From assembly GCA_946902875.1 (NCBI GenBank), contig OX336342.1:15059523-15123522 (forward strand): a stretch of DNA of 64,000 nt, given 5' to 3'. The DNA comes from Nematopogon swammerdamellus. Its lineage: Eukaryota; Arthropoda; Insecta; Lepidoptera; Adelidae. Under the pieces are notes generated by a model, which was not told where the DNA came from, did not search any database, and worked only from the letters and a program-made list of their open reading frames with translations. Made by a program: the position numbers and the translations under genes. Of the stretch, positions 21,942 through 33,003 are shown piece by piece; the stretch's first letter is position 1, and the number at the start of each line of letters is the position of its first letter.

Positions 21942-23210
21942 CATGGCATGCCTTTTAAGTTCTGTCGTTTACATATTTACCGACAGCTATGAATTTGGAA
22001 CTGTTCGATATTCAAATTTGTTTGAATTTAGAATCTCAAAACAATTGAAAGTATTAGGATTACTGCTATTGTTTAGTCATTGCGTCGTTTTGAATCTGTC
22101 AAGTCACATACGAATATGAATCTTACTAAGGAAAATGTCCGTGCAATAATTTTCTACAACCTTAAACCTAACACGGCTTCAGTGTTTTGAAGAGCTAACA
22201 TCCGTGTTCCATGATGAAGCCCCATCTCTGCGGACTGTCGAACGCTGGTATTTAGAATTCCAGCGTGGACATACCAGTCTTAGTGACAAATCTCGTGAAG
22301 GACGTCCAAAATCCGCCTTCACTGAAGAAAACATCATTGCTGTGAGACAACTAATTCTCGAAGATTGTCATGTGACATATCGAGAGATAGAGGCGTTATT
22401 AGGCATCTCAGGGAAAACCATTCAGAAGATCTTGCATGAGGTGCTTGGTGTGAGAAAGCTAGTTTGCCGTTGGATCCCGCATTTGCTTTCCGACGATCAT
22501 AAGGGGGCCCGCGTCAGATGGTGTTAGAAAACTCTTCAAAGGTTCAACCGAGGAGAGTCAAATCACGTCTACGACATCATCAGTGGTGACTACGATCCTG
22601 ATTCCAAACAACAATCTACAGTCTGGGTCTTCCAAGACGAACCTAAGCCGACTAAAGTAGTTCGCTCTCGAAGCACTTCAAAGAAGATGGTGGCCACGTT
22701 CGTTGCGAAAACCGGTCATGTTGCGACGATTGCACGAAGATCGTAGAACGGTTAATGCAGAGTGTTATATATCACAGTTTGTTTACCACAAGTCATAGTC
22801 GAACTTCGGAAATCTAACCCAAAGCGACGCATCATCCTACACCATGACAACGCAAGCTCACACAGCGCTCGTCAAACTATTCAGTATTTGAAGCAGGAAA
22901 ATGTAGAAATTCTTGACCATCCTCCAAACAGTCCTGACCTAAGCCCTAATGATTTCTTTACATTTCCTAAAATTAAGAAAAATCTTCATGGTCAAAGGTT
23001 CCAGTCCGGTGAAGAAGCAGTCGACGCTTTCAAGGTAGCCATATTGAACACCCCTACTTTGGAGTGCAATAAATGTTTTAATAACTGGCTCGAGCGAATG
23101 GAAAAGTGTATTAAACTGCGTGGTGAATACTTTGAAAAACAATAAAAGATACTATAAGGTTCTGGTAGTGTTTTTTTCTTCAAACGACAAAACTTAAAAG
23201 GCATCCCTCG
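21942..23210 (+). mobile_element. Mariner transposon, full length but inactivated
   Basis: A 1269-bp element flanked by TA (21940-21941 and 23211-23212). Inverted terminal repeats of about 30 bp share GATGCCTTTTAAGTT and TGTCGTTT. Left starts CATGGCATGCC; right, reversed, CGAGGGATGCC. Length, TA duplication and coding content are those of a canonical mariner (IS630/Tc1/mariner class). The transposase inside is broken. The left end has diverged more from the usual TACGAGGG start than the right. Confidence 0.93.
22116..23145 (+). pseudogene. Mariner transposase (DD34D), frameshifted and with stops
   Basis: ATG at 22116 opens 24 codons (MNLTKENVRAIIFYN) and ends in a frameshift near 22185. The HTH-bearing N-terminus continues in another frame from 22196 (TVERWYLEF, KSREGRPKSAF, GISGKTIQKILH). 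In-frame stops occur at 22525 and 22744, with another slip near 22770. The middle part reads ISGDYDPDSKQQ, VWVFQDEP, TSKKMVATF and KTGHVATI. In the usual TGDE block the catalytic Asp is followed by Tyr here (SGDYD). The C-terminal half has LHHDNASSH and, 34 residues later, SPNDFF, the second and third catalytic Asp of a DD34D transposase, and ends GEYFEKQ. Normal length would be about 345-350 residues. It cannot encode an active enzyme. Confidence 0.92.
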
Positions 23211-23212
23211 TA

Positions 23213-24826
23213 CATAGATGCCAAAAAGGTTTGTTCGAAGAACTCCGTGTCGTGTGAATATTTACCTATTACTTGTCTATTGCTGGTTTGCTGCTACCTC
23301 AGCCCGCGCTTCCGCACATCGCGCCTCACGCCACACCCGCTGACGCCTAGCTCAGTAGCGTTAGTATCGCTGTCGCGTAGCCAAATAATATAATACCGCC
23401 TAGCCACGCCCGTATTATATGTGTAATTGAGCTACCTACCACTCGCGCGTGTACGAATTTTGTTTTTTTTTTGGTGTTATTTGTTTTATTACTAACATTT
23501 GTTGTGTTCAAATGCCAATACGAGTAAAAAAAGGAATAGTAATATGACTATGACGTGTGCACTAGCTTCACTAGTCATGTCACTTAATTACGTAGAATTA
23601 TTATTACATGGTAGTACATATTAATTCTATGCCTGAAATACGAAGTAACGACAGTTCAGTTTAACACCTGGTGGCGGGAGTATTCGTCTATCCGACTTTT
23701 TTGTCGACGGTACCGATAGCTGTTACGTCATAACCGTCAGCGGTGGCATACTGGAACCAGACGACTAATATAAGGAACACTTTGGTCGATCACGTTCGCG
23801 ATTTTTACAAAGCTGGTTTGAGTAGCGTCTCGTTCACGATCTTTTACGCCAATTCCAAGCTTAAAGCATGCTTTGTGAATTTGCGTCTGTCGCTGCATAC
23901 GTGGCCAGGATACTGCGCCTCGCATACCAGTGTCGCTTTATACAAAAGGTTCGCCTTCGAGTAATATTTGCGTCGTGGATAACTTGGAATCAAAACGTAG
24001 TAGCTCTCTCGCAAGCCTCGGGGTCCTGTGTTACCCGTGAAAGTTGATCACAAAAATATGTCTAATTAAGGGGAAAATTTAACCCTCCCGTGTAATTAAA
24101 ATTCAATTTTTAACGATTTAAGAAAGATATTTTAAGGACGCGTCGAAGGGTGCTCTTTGATTCTCGGCGTCCCTTCGTTAATCGTATTGAGTTCATTATC
24201 GGCACAATAGATCGGTAGCGCCTGTAGCGCTAAGGGTAGGTAGGTTAGGTAGTGAGGGTTAGAAGTTAGGAGTTCGGAGGGCGGAACTGTCGCTCCCGGC
24301 TGATGGATCGTCCGCCGTGTGAATATTAATAGGGCAAACAATTTCCCGGGTTGCATAATAGATACGTGTTAATTTCGACAGTTAATGGGAAAACACGACG
24401 AACTTAGAAAAGGTTTCAGATTGGGTCAAAGATTTACGAATTTGCATAATATGTATTTTAAATGGTACAGAGGATCAGACCATTATCATAATCAGCAACA
24501 TTAATTGTATAATTAGCGGAATCAAGGATTACAAACGAATGCCTAGTGGTTTTGTATGCATCTTCACGTGTATAAATACAGATTTGTAAGAGAAAATAAA
24601 TAAAAATCCCTTCAGATTTTACGGCTTATTCATCCGGAAGGACACATTCCGAGCTCGGCATCTATTTCTCAACTATCCCGGCGGCGACGATCGACGCACG
24701 ATTGACCCGATGAGACCTCCCGAGCGGTAAGGATCAAATGCGCGGGCGGGTGTCGGTCGACCCATCACCGCCACCGCCGCCCACGCGCCCAGCCGCGCCC
24801 TACGCTAACGTTATGGGTGATTCCAT
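23213..24826. other. Single-copy DNA, no gene recognised
   Basis: AT-rich with one GC-rich patch at about 24630-24800. Short frames at 23737-23964 overlap on both strands and carry no domain I recognise. Confidence 0.5.
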
Positions 24827-25236
24827 GATCTCGTGGCGTTCTGACCCATTCTCAGGACCCACTGTAAAAAAGAAAAAAAAAATTGTGGTGTTTCGACCCA
24901 ATTACATTTAATTTTGAGAGGCGTTCTGACCCACTTACCAGAATACACAGATACAGTAAGTGAACTTCCTTTGTGGCAATTTGCAAAACTCCTATCATTT
25001 CTGCTGCCCTGGTACTTTATTTCCCATTCCCAGCTTACCAAGAAGTCTTCGGGTTTCCACTTTAATTACGGTGACTGTATTCTGACCATTTGAATACTTT
25101 ATTGCACAAAAAATAACAAAAGGTGGACTTAAAGCCTAAATGCATATCTGCTAGTCATGCCTGAGATTGTGAGTAGTGTAGGTGGGTAGTGCGGGAAATT
25201 AAATGAGAGATTTTTTTCTTTTAAATAGTATAAAAA

Positions 25237-25470
25237 TCCTTACCTATAATAAAATCCAACGTCTGCTTTCTGTCTGAGTGTCTGAGTGTATGTCTGTCTG
25301 TCCGCTTATAACTCGAGAACCACTGAACCGATTTTAATAAAACAAAATTCTACGGATAGCTTGATTCTTCCCATCAACTATAGGCTTCTTACTATCACGC
25401 TAAATGGCTTATGAGGTTAGCAGTGAAGTGAAATATGAGAGCGGGCGGAGCCGCAGCTTGGCACAGCTTG
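25237..25470 (+). mobile_element. Helitron C copy, both ends present
   Basis: A-TCCTTACCTATAATAAAATC at 25237, then a TGTC/TGAG microsatellite, the family core, a GAGAGCGGGCGGAGCCGC hairpin and CTTG at 25467-25470 before T. The last bases are altered from the CTAG end seen at 58658, and the hairpin is degraded. Confidence 0.85.
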
Positions 25471-25639
25471 TAAACAATAAAACATAAATAATAATAATGA
25501 CATACAACTAAATACATTTATTAATTACTTATGTTATATTTATGTTTTTCTGAAAATTAGGAATTAGAATTTTTTGTTGTTTTTTGTTGTTGTGTTGTTT
25601 AATCTGATATACACTCCGAAAAAAAAACATAGCACCAAA

Positions 25640-25860
25640 GATTCGTATATACAATCTTTTGGTAGTGCAGTTGGGAATGAAAAAGTAAGGCTCTTTAAAA
25701 TTCCATTGTGCACTACTACTCAGTAGTGCAAACGGGAGGAAATAATTCCAAACGACACTACCGGTTTCGCAGCTTGTATTAGCCAGTAGTGCAGATGGGG
25801 AAAAAATTCCAAACAGCACTACTGGTAGTGCAGCTTGGTAGTGCAGAGTGGAAGGAACGG
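25640..25860. repeat. Degenerate repeat around GTAGTGCA
   Basis: GGTAGTGCAG, AGTAGTGCAA, CAGTAGTGCAGATGGGG and CTTGGTAGTGCAGAG recur together with GGAAxxAATTCCAAAC phrases at roughly 60-80 bp spacing. No coding content. Confidence 0.6.
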
Positions 25861-25995
25861 TTTATTTGAACGATGTATCCAAATAGAAGTATACTATACT
25901 GGTTTTGTATGTTTACTGTGCTGAAAATTCAGCACAGTAAACATAAAACACCAGTATATAATACTTCTATTTAGATACATAGTTCATAATAAACT
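25861..25995. repeat. 135-bp palindrome
   Basis: Left arm TTTATTTGAACGATGTATCC...GTTTACTGTGCTGAA meets right arm TTCAGCACAGTAAAC...GATACATAGTTCATAATAAA with almost no loop (centre near 25925). A few mismatches. It would form a long cruciform or hairpin. Confidence 0.85.
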
Positions 25996-26149
25996 AAATA
26001 TTTTTTTAATAAAGTTTAAGTTTTATTATCTCATAGCTACAGATAGGTAACTGGTAACTGGCCATTTTCTATTCGATATTAAGAAAAATAACTTCATGTC
26101 ACATTTTTTTCTGAACAATTTGGTCACATTTTATTTTATATATTATATA

Positions 26150-26197
26150 TTTTTAACCGACTTCCAAAAAAGGAGGAGGTTCTCAATTCGTCTGTAT

Positions 26198-26229
<32 letters not shown>

Positions 26230-26400
26230 TATGTTTGTTACGCGATTTCTCCGTCAATTGAGGGCCGATTTAGAAAATTCTTTTTTTGTTAGTTAGGTCA
26301 TACTTCCGAGGTGGTCCCATTTCAATTTTATCGAAATTGGTTCAGTGGTTTTCGAAAAATCAGCATAATACTATGGTGTTCACCATAGTAACCTTCAGTA
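26150..26400 (+). repeat. TTTTTAACCGACTTCC interspersed repeat with poly-T
   Basis: TTTTAACCGACTTCCAAAAA, GGAGGTTCTCAATTCGTCTG, a 30-base poly-T (26199-26228), then GTTACGCGATTTCTCCGTCA and GGTTCAGTGGTTTTCGAAAA. I recall this phrase order as a common lepidopteran repeat. Class unresolved. Confidence 0.75.
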
Positions 26401-26772
26401 AAACTTGTGATGTGGTCGTTTTCGGCAATTTTCAGTTTGATAAATTAGTATGGTGTGTGGTTACCTTCAGAAAAACTTTTGTGATGTGGACTTATTCAGC
26501 AATTTGCAGTCTGGCACATATGGCGAATAATTCTGTACCACTTCAATCGATTCTTGGTAAGCTGGGAATGGGAAATAAAGTACCAGGGCAGCAGAAATGA
26601 TATGAGGTTTGCAAATTGCCACAAAGGAAGTTCACTTACTGTAGGTATCTGTGTATTCTGGTAAGTGGGTCAGAACGCCTCTCAAAATTAAATGTAAATG
26701 GGTCGAAACGCCACTATTTTTTTTTTCATTTTGACAGTGCGTCCTGAGAATGGGTCAGAACGCCACGAGATC

Positions 26773-28199
26773 GATTCCATATTACGTATGAGAATATCCA
26801 TCTCAATTACATTTTTGTTTCTAAATCTCTAAATTTCCATCTCCTTCCGGTCTATCTCTCTATCTCACTCTCTATTATTCTACTCCTTGTTTCAACATGG
26901 GCGGACCTTGAAAATAGAATAATAGATGAGACCCTTTGTTCGATAAATCAATGCAATTAAAATATTGGCTTTCAATATTTCAAACCAATTCCTCCCCGGA
27001 AGCATTACATTTTCCCAAGCGGTGGAGGAGAGCCAAAGAATTCAAAAGAATAAAACTGCTATTGTCATACATTGCATGCAATTTACTTCATCCTCAACAT
27101 GTCCACACCAAACGCCTCGTAACTTGCACGTTGATAAGAACGTGAATCCACATGTGCGGTGCGACAGAGACGTATACAAGTATTTGAAAATTAGTCTCTG
27201 TGCACACCAATATAAAAAAAAATTCCCGCTCGAAAAATTGATGCCTGTTCAATTCTTTTGAATTCTTTATTAGAGCGGTTTCATAACGTGAAATGAAACA
27301 GCGCAATTCAATGAGCTAGCTACGGTCCCTTTAAATTAAAAAAAATACACTTTTTCTCTCTCCCTCGTTTTTAACAGCGCGAGGGGCACTTTTGAATTCG
27401 AGACAATTAGTTTTCGTTTGCATAAATTTCGGAAACGGGATTTGAAACAGGGAAAATGAGCGGATAAACTGTTTAATTTTTTTTTTGTCCATGGATGCGT
27501 ATCTTCCTTCCGACAAACGCGAGACTCATTTGGAACAAAAATGTAAGACTGAATTGTACGCGAGGTTACAACCACACACTACCCACAATGTCCACATAGA
27601 CCAATACAAATATATAAAACATTTACTCTAGTCTAACACCTAAAGCACAGATTACTTAATAGTTACTTCGTAACAGATAAATCACTCCATAGAAAATGTT
27701 CCTACCTTCGGACTTTAATAGCCTACTCCTTCACGTCACCAATCGCTGCGTGCGAAAATGAACCTTAACGATCGAGTGTAAAGTGGTTATTGCTTTGCAG
27801 CTGCGCGCAGTTGCGTGGGCGAGCGTCTATGTATACTTCGCGCGGCTGACGAATTTTCACTGAAATAGACCGCCGGCGGCCCGTCGGGCGGTAGGTAGTT
27901 AGCGCGCGCAAGTACATAGAGTGCGTGAGGCCTGCCTAAAGCAGTAAAGTTTCTACAAATTGATTTTAATCCTAAAATTCATATTATTAATATAATGTTG
28001 CTTTGTTTTGATTTGTTTCATCGAATTCACGAAACTAAAACAACACGGCGACGGTAGTGGCTCGCCTACTACCTAGCGAGATTTTGTTCTTCCATTTCAT
28101 AAAAAGTTGAGGATTAAAGATTGTATTGCTTTGCAAGTTACTACAGTAGTCGTGAACATAATTTTTTATTTTGAACTATACCTATTTATATTGATTTTC
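26773..28199. other. Single-copy DNA, no gene recognised
   Basis: AT-rich with a CpG-rich patch near 27790-27920. Frames at 26936-27575 overlap on both strands and show no domain. Confidence 0.5.
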
Positions 28200-28520
28200 A
28201 GGGTTCCTTATTCATATGGAAGCCTATTATAAAGCGTACGTCGTCTGTCTGATCGTCCGAGGACTGTATCTTTTGAACAATAATAGGTCATGAACAATAA
28301 TAACAAATAATAATAAAAAACTAGTTAAAAATTAAAGGGGTCATATAAGTATCATAATACGCAGAGGAGCGCCATCTACCGAATTATTCAAATATTTTAA
28401 CTACAAAAGTATAAACAGTCACCGATAGATGGCGTGATACGCTAGATACGTGCGAATGCGACCGCGTGCTTGCTGCGCACACGCAATACGTGCAAGAAGG
28501 AACATATAGCTACGGAACCC
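28200..28520. repeat. Fragments of the GGAACCCT repeat family, both orientations
   Basis: Minus-strand end piece at about 28199-28290 (AGGGTTCCTTATTCATATGG, GTCTGTCTGATCGTCC) and a plus-strand piece ending GCTACGGAACCCTCTG at 28520. GCGCCATCTACCG and ATAGATGGCG form a short inverted pair between them. Confidence 0.5.
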
Positions 28521-29329
28521 TCTGTGAGTGAACATCGTTCTCACTTAACAGGTTTTTATTTATTGATTTTATTTTTTGTATGGCTTGACTATATTATATG
28601 TATAGTAGAAACACGTAACTACTTTTTTCACTTCCATTTTCGCTTCCATTTCGTTTATACTCATAGAATGATATTACGATTAATAACGACCGAGTGACTG
28701 CCAAACTTACTACGAAAGGGTCACGAAGGCGGTCGGTGCTCGATCGCGTGGCATCCAACAAAAATGTCGCTTAAAATAAATCCCACGGAATCCTCTCGAT
28801 ATCGGACCGTGGTGGGTAACGACATTCCGGCATTTTTTTGCCAAAATAAATGTGAACGCTGTCAAGTCGAGGTAAATTTACGATTCGGGGCTTCGCTTTC
28901 CGTCATACTAGCCGCGGAGGGGGTTCGTGCTGGAGTCTGGAGGCAGGGGGGTGGCGGGGTAGGTGGTAGGGGCTCCGGACGACAAGTGACCTCGGCCGCA
29001 CGTGCTCGGAATAACTTGATCGCGCGGTGCGATCTCGTTACTTCTTATCTGTTTTATTGCGGCACAGGTGAGATACAACTGGCGCCGGGGGGAGCCGCCC
29101 GCGCCGCAATCGTGGCCGCATTACGACGGGCGGACCTAACGAGGTCCACGGCACGCCACACGTCTCCGCGCCGCTCTAACAAGGCGTATCGTAAAATACG
29201 CAACTGGATCGTGAGCGTTGTTCCCGAAGAATTCTAGTTGCGTGCGGATGTATGAACATAAAATGTTCTACCTACCTTATTAGTATTTCAGAGGCATCAA
29301 ACTCTGGGTATGTATGTACCAAATTGTCA
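28521..29329. other. Single-copy DNA with GC-rich block, no gene recognised
   Basis: 28880-29200 is CpG-rich. An ATG-started frame of 157 codons (28764-29237) crosses it, but its translation is Arg/Gly/Ala-rich with no recognisable domain and no splice context, so I treat it as chance. Confidence 0.4.
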
Positions 29330-29465
29330 ACTTTTGTCGTCCATTAGATTCGGAGAAAATAAGCAGTGACAGACGGACCGACAGACAGACAGACAGGCAG
29401 ACACTAGAGAAATCCTATAAGGGTTCTGTTTTTTTTTCATCTTTTGAGGTACGGAACCCTAAAAT
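29330..29465 (+). repeat. GGAACCCTAA-family fragment
   Basis: GTCGTCCATTAGATTCGGAG, a (GACA)n tract, AATCCTATAAGGGTTCTG and GAGGTACGGAACCCTAAAAT. A similar but diverged fragment lies at 38940-39030. Confidence 0.6.
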
Positions 29466-29984
29466 GAAGTATAAATAAATAATAACGATGTGAATATAAA
29501 ATTTAAAACAAATTACTTAAGTATAAAATACTACATACACAAGTCAATACTCCACGTCACCCGTCATGCTCTCCTGTCTACGCAAATGTCTGTTCTATAC
29601 TATATTTGCTGGGCCGTTGTAAACTTTACAGCACTCATTGCCCGTTCCTATCTGACGATACAGAACTTCACACAAGCTCACATCACGTGTGACTTCGTGA
29701 GATGCAACGACTATAAAGCGATAAAAGCGTATAACGATACCCGTTAGTGAACTTTCAGAGTAAGACACTAACGTTGTAGTGTTGGTGGCAAGGGGGTAAA
29801 GTAATAAGATGCGCGTCGCGATACCTTCTCACCATTTCCCCATTCACTTTTTACGACACTTTCATCTGACCTGGATCATAAAAAGTTAATCATAATACCT
29901 CGCCTTGTCGTAGATTCTCGGTGCCCCTATAAAAAGAGATTGAAAAGGAACTGCCTGAAATGGCAAGCTAAAGAGTATCCTTTC

Positions 29985-30055
29985 TTCGAATACTCGCGCA
30001 TTAGGGATCCGCTGAAACATAGCACTGGCGTTCCTCAGGGCTCTGTGCTGTCTGA
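29985..30055 (+). pseudogene. Short non-LTR reverse transcriptase fragment
   Basis: RDPLKHSTGVPQGSVLS is readable at about 30004-30054. GVPQGSVL is a conserved non-LTR RT motif, just before the GPLLF segment, which is absent. Only some 20-25 codons survive. Confidence 0.6.
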
Positions 30056-30734
30056 AATAATGCCACCAAATGCCACAAAGGCGAATTGCAAATTTATTAC
30101 GGTGTTTAACTTAATCACTTACACAATGTAAAGAAAAAGAAATAAATAGGTATATTTAAATGAAATATTACTCTCTTCACAAAGTCTCAACACAAGACAT
30201 AGAACACCATAACCGTATTTCGAAATGTTATCCACGGAACCCTGTACAGTGTTACTTCGGAAACTTTTTACTACGGCTCTGCATTACGATGGCTTTTTTC
30301 ACGCATCTCCCATACAGACTGAACAGATAAGTTTACGTAGGCTTTAAATCTTCCCAACAAAATGGAATTCTATGGAACAAAAAAGGTACGATTAAATCGC
30401 TACCCATTATTCAGGTTGTAATGTCATCATCTATTAGGGCTCTAGAAGAGAAACATCATATTGAGCTCAGACGTTTCCGTCTTTCGACTTATTGCCCGTG
30501 GAGTCGCCGTAGTTGGCGAACCTTATGGAGGGAATTAAGAACTAAGATCTAGGAAAAAAGAAGTTAGATGTTTTGAACCTGGGTTCATATGAGAATTGGG
30601 TACACGAACCTACTGTTTAGGGTTTCGTAGCAACTGACGCTGGCAGGGATCCTTATAAAGTCGGTCACGTCGTCGGTCCGTCCGTAAGCCGTTCACGTTC
30701 GTCATTACTCCGGAATGTAAAGCTCAATTAATCT

Positions 30735-31519
30735 ATTTTTTTTATAGAAAGCATCACATATGGCGCCGAGCCAACCATCAGGTGTCTAGAGAAGTCCATG
30801 GACATTAGGTCGAACGCGAGGGTTGCGAATGCCATGCCGGGTGTCTCTTCACGCCCCGCCCCGAGACTTTATTTGGGGGGAATGGTGTGGACAAGGAGAG
30901 CGTTCCAGAGTTTACCAGTTCTGTGGAGGAAAGATCTGCACAACCGATTGGTACGCATCCGCGGTAAGCCAACGCGTAGGGGTGCAATCTTTGCCCAGTG
31001 CGCGTTGTGCGGAGGTGGAAAGGGGACGGCAGGATCGCGTCAAATAGCTCTTCCGAGTAATCCCCATGGAATAAGCAGTAGAACACACTTAGGGCGCCGA
31101 CATTCTCGCGCAGTTGCATTGGTGCTAGATTTAGCGGGACACCTCGGGGTCACCCACTAAGTCGCAAAGCTCGACACTGGATCGAGTGCAGCGGCGCGAG
31201 CTGGTATTTAGCTGAGTCATCGCACAAGTGCGAGCAGTACTCCAAGTAGAAGCTAATCTGCTATTTATACAGAAGCAGCCTTTGGGCCAGCGTGAAGTAC
31301 CGTCGCACCTTATTGAGTACGACCAGTTTTATAGAAGCCAGCTTGGTCTTGCCCGCGATATGGCGCCGAATTTAGGTCGTACGACAGTTCGACTCCGAGG
31401 ACCCCGAGGTGGTCGCTTAATTCAGTCGTCGTGCCTTGAAAGGAAGGGGCTAGTGTGAACGCCGCTCTCTTCGTACTGAACGCGCAAACTTGTGTCTTGG
31501 AAGCGTTGAACTCGATCAT
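30735..31519 (-). pseudogene. Non-LTR reverse transcriptase remnant, C-terminal third and 3' UTR
   Basis: Minus strand. ATG at 31519 is internal to the original gene. Readable blocks: IEFNASKTQVCAFSTKRAAF and LAPSFQG, DHLGVLGVELS (31519 to about 31350), then after a damaged stretch NVGALSVFYCLFHGDYSEEL with FHLRTTR (about 31105-31020) and, in another frame, RTGKLWNALLVHTIPPK (near 30920). These match the end of the RT and the C-terminal tail of jockey/CR1-type elements as recalled. A 3' UTR and a poly-A tail (poly-T on plus at 30735-30743) follow. The same 3' UTR occurs at 34307-34450 and 60405-60490. Plus-strand frames here are shadows. Confidence 0.75.
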
Positions 31520-32019
31520 ATTACTACGGCTCCATTATATATCCTAATAAACAAAGCGACGTTTCTACGGGCGCTCACCCGGCGGCGGAGACCGGCCGTG
31601 TAATGTACGTCAACATCCTTATAACTCGAGAACCACTTTATCGAATTACATACGCGTTTCACTGTTACATTCTGTCACTTGCCAAGATGGTTTCAAGCTA
31701 TAAAATGTATATCATAACGCTACGTCATCGGCGGCATGAGCTGTGAGCAAAAAAACAGACAGCCGAAGCCCATCTGTTTGTTCTATTTGTTTCAAGATTT
31801 AGCGTAAGAAGTAAATAATTATAGTGACCGCTAAGGTTAGGATTCTATGTGATCCCACTTCCTCTGTTCTTACCGTGTTTGGTGTTATACAGTTTTGCGA
31901 TTTCAAGCTCTCCTCATACGCTCCCCTGTCTATCGATTTCGCATCTCGGTCGCCCTTCTTTGTACTGATTTTATGTATATTGGCTTAAATATGGTAAAAT
32001 GCGGGAATTCCTAAATCTA
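31520..32019. other. Single-copy DNA, no gene recognised
   Basis: Contains a short ATAACTCGAGAACCACT phrase near 31621, similar to the Helitron C core, but no complete element. Confidence 0.4.
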
Positions 32020-32565
32020 TTATTAATGAGACGGCAGGAGATTGCAGACTGATTTGAGGTATTTATGGACACGTGCTAACTAAACAAAGCTGTGCCCCGT
32101 GTCCGCCGGACAGCGCACTCCGACACTCGCACACGGGCTGATAGGGATGTCCCCGTCACTCGGGACAAGCGGCGCGGTGCCCTAAGCTCCGGGCATCGGT
32201 AGCTATCGGAGTTAGTTCACTTTCAGGCAGTCTGTATTTCATTTTCAATCAGACTTCCAGTAGTCTAGAGACGATGTCTAGAGCACGACTCCGTGCGCAA
32301 TCTTTTCTCCTTCAAAAATCCCATTAATGTGATGGCAGGAGTCTGTAGTCCATTTGTGGTATTTATGGACAAGTTTATCTAACTTAACACGGCGTCGGAT
32401 GTAGGTCGAACAGCGCACTCCAACACTCGCACGCGGACTGAGGGATATCGCTAAAGTTGGGGACAAGCGGCTCGGCCGACCTCCCATAAGCCCCGGGCAC
32501 AGTTGTTCACTTTCTGGCAGTTCGTGTTTCAGTTTCAATCTGATTCCCAGTAGTCTAGCGCACTA
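32020..32565 (+). repeat. Diverged ~290-300-bp tandem duplication of unknown sequence
   Basis: Copy 1 about 32020-32275, copy 2 about 32310-32565. Shared landmarks in the same order: GGCAGGAG, GGTATTTATGGACA, ACAGCGCACTCC, ACACTCGCAC, GGACAAGCGGC, GTTCACTTTC, GGCAGT, CAATC and CCAGTAGTCTAG. Roughly two thirds of positions agree by eye. It shows none of the transposon signatures found elsewhere in the window. Confidence 0.75.
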
Positions 32566-32879
32566 ATCTCTCTATCTGAGCCGACCTAAGTCGCTGTGCG
32601 GCAGAAACACAAAATGGCAGAGGGACACCGCTAGGTTTCTAGTTTTCAACTCGCCTATAGACACCACTTACGAGACATTGCCAACTCATATTACCGACAT
32701 CTAAAGTAGATTTTTCAGTTTATAGTTTATGACTGATGAGTTGACAAACGGGACAGCAACAACGAACAGTTGTTGATGTCAGCCTTAAAAGCTCAGTTGC
32801 GATCGATCGGCGACAGTTCGTGATCTTAAGCACACTTGGGCGTGGACATAACATCGATAGGTTCAACCGCATCAACCGT

Positions 32880-33003
32880 TCGACGGTTGAGGCTGATCGT
32901 GGTTCAAATTCCACGTAAAACTGTAGCTTCTTACCTACTACTAGGTGGTAGGGTTTAACCCGCCCGGGTTGGTTCCACCGCACTGAATAAAAGGTCGATC
33001 GAA
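32880..33003 (+). mobile_element. SINE fragment
   Basis: A B-box-like GTGGTTCAAATTCCACG (about 32899) followed by AAAACTGTAG, ACTAGGTGGTAGGGTT and GGGTTGGTTCCACCGCACTG. The last phrases align with the body of the SINE at 35887-36195. The left part of the head is degraded. Confidence 0.6.

Larger units (their letters stand above)
24827..26772. mobile_element. Foldback structure with ~220-bp inverted arms
   Basis: Left arm 24827-25044 begins GATCTCGTGGCGTTCTGACC and ends CCAGCTTACCAAGAA. The right arm, 26551-26772, is its reverse complement with minor indels. Both arms contain GAGGCGTTCTGACCCACTTA, a phrase giving GTGAACTTCCTTTGTGGCAA and TGCTGCCCTGGTACTTTATT. The 1.5 kb between them holds a Helitron, a degenerate GTAGTGCA repeat, a perfect-looking palindrome and a TTTTTAACCGACTTCC repeat. 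Either it is a single foldback transposon with later insertions or a local inverted duplication. No target duplication was identified. Confidence 0.7.

Noticed and set aside
24132..24356. 74-codon minus frame with a TTAGG-like stretch (GGTAGGTAGGTTAGGTAGTG near 24236)
   Set aside because: The TTAGG resemblance covers only one or two units inside a degenerate GGTTAGG stretch; no interstitial telomere array and no protein domain.
28764..29237. 157-codon ATG frame
   Set aside because: Composition-driven (Gly/Arg/Ala), no domain, no splice or homologous context. Cannot be excluded without expression data.
30798..31458. Plus-strand frames of 120, 74 and 76 codons
   Set aside because: They are antisense shadows of the minus-strand reverse transcriptase remnant.
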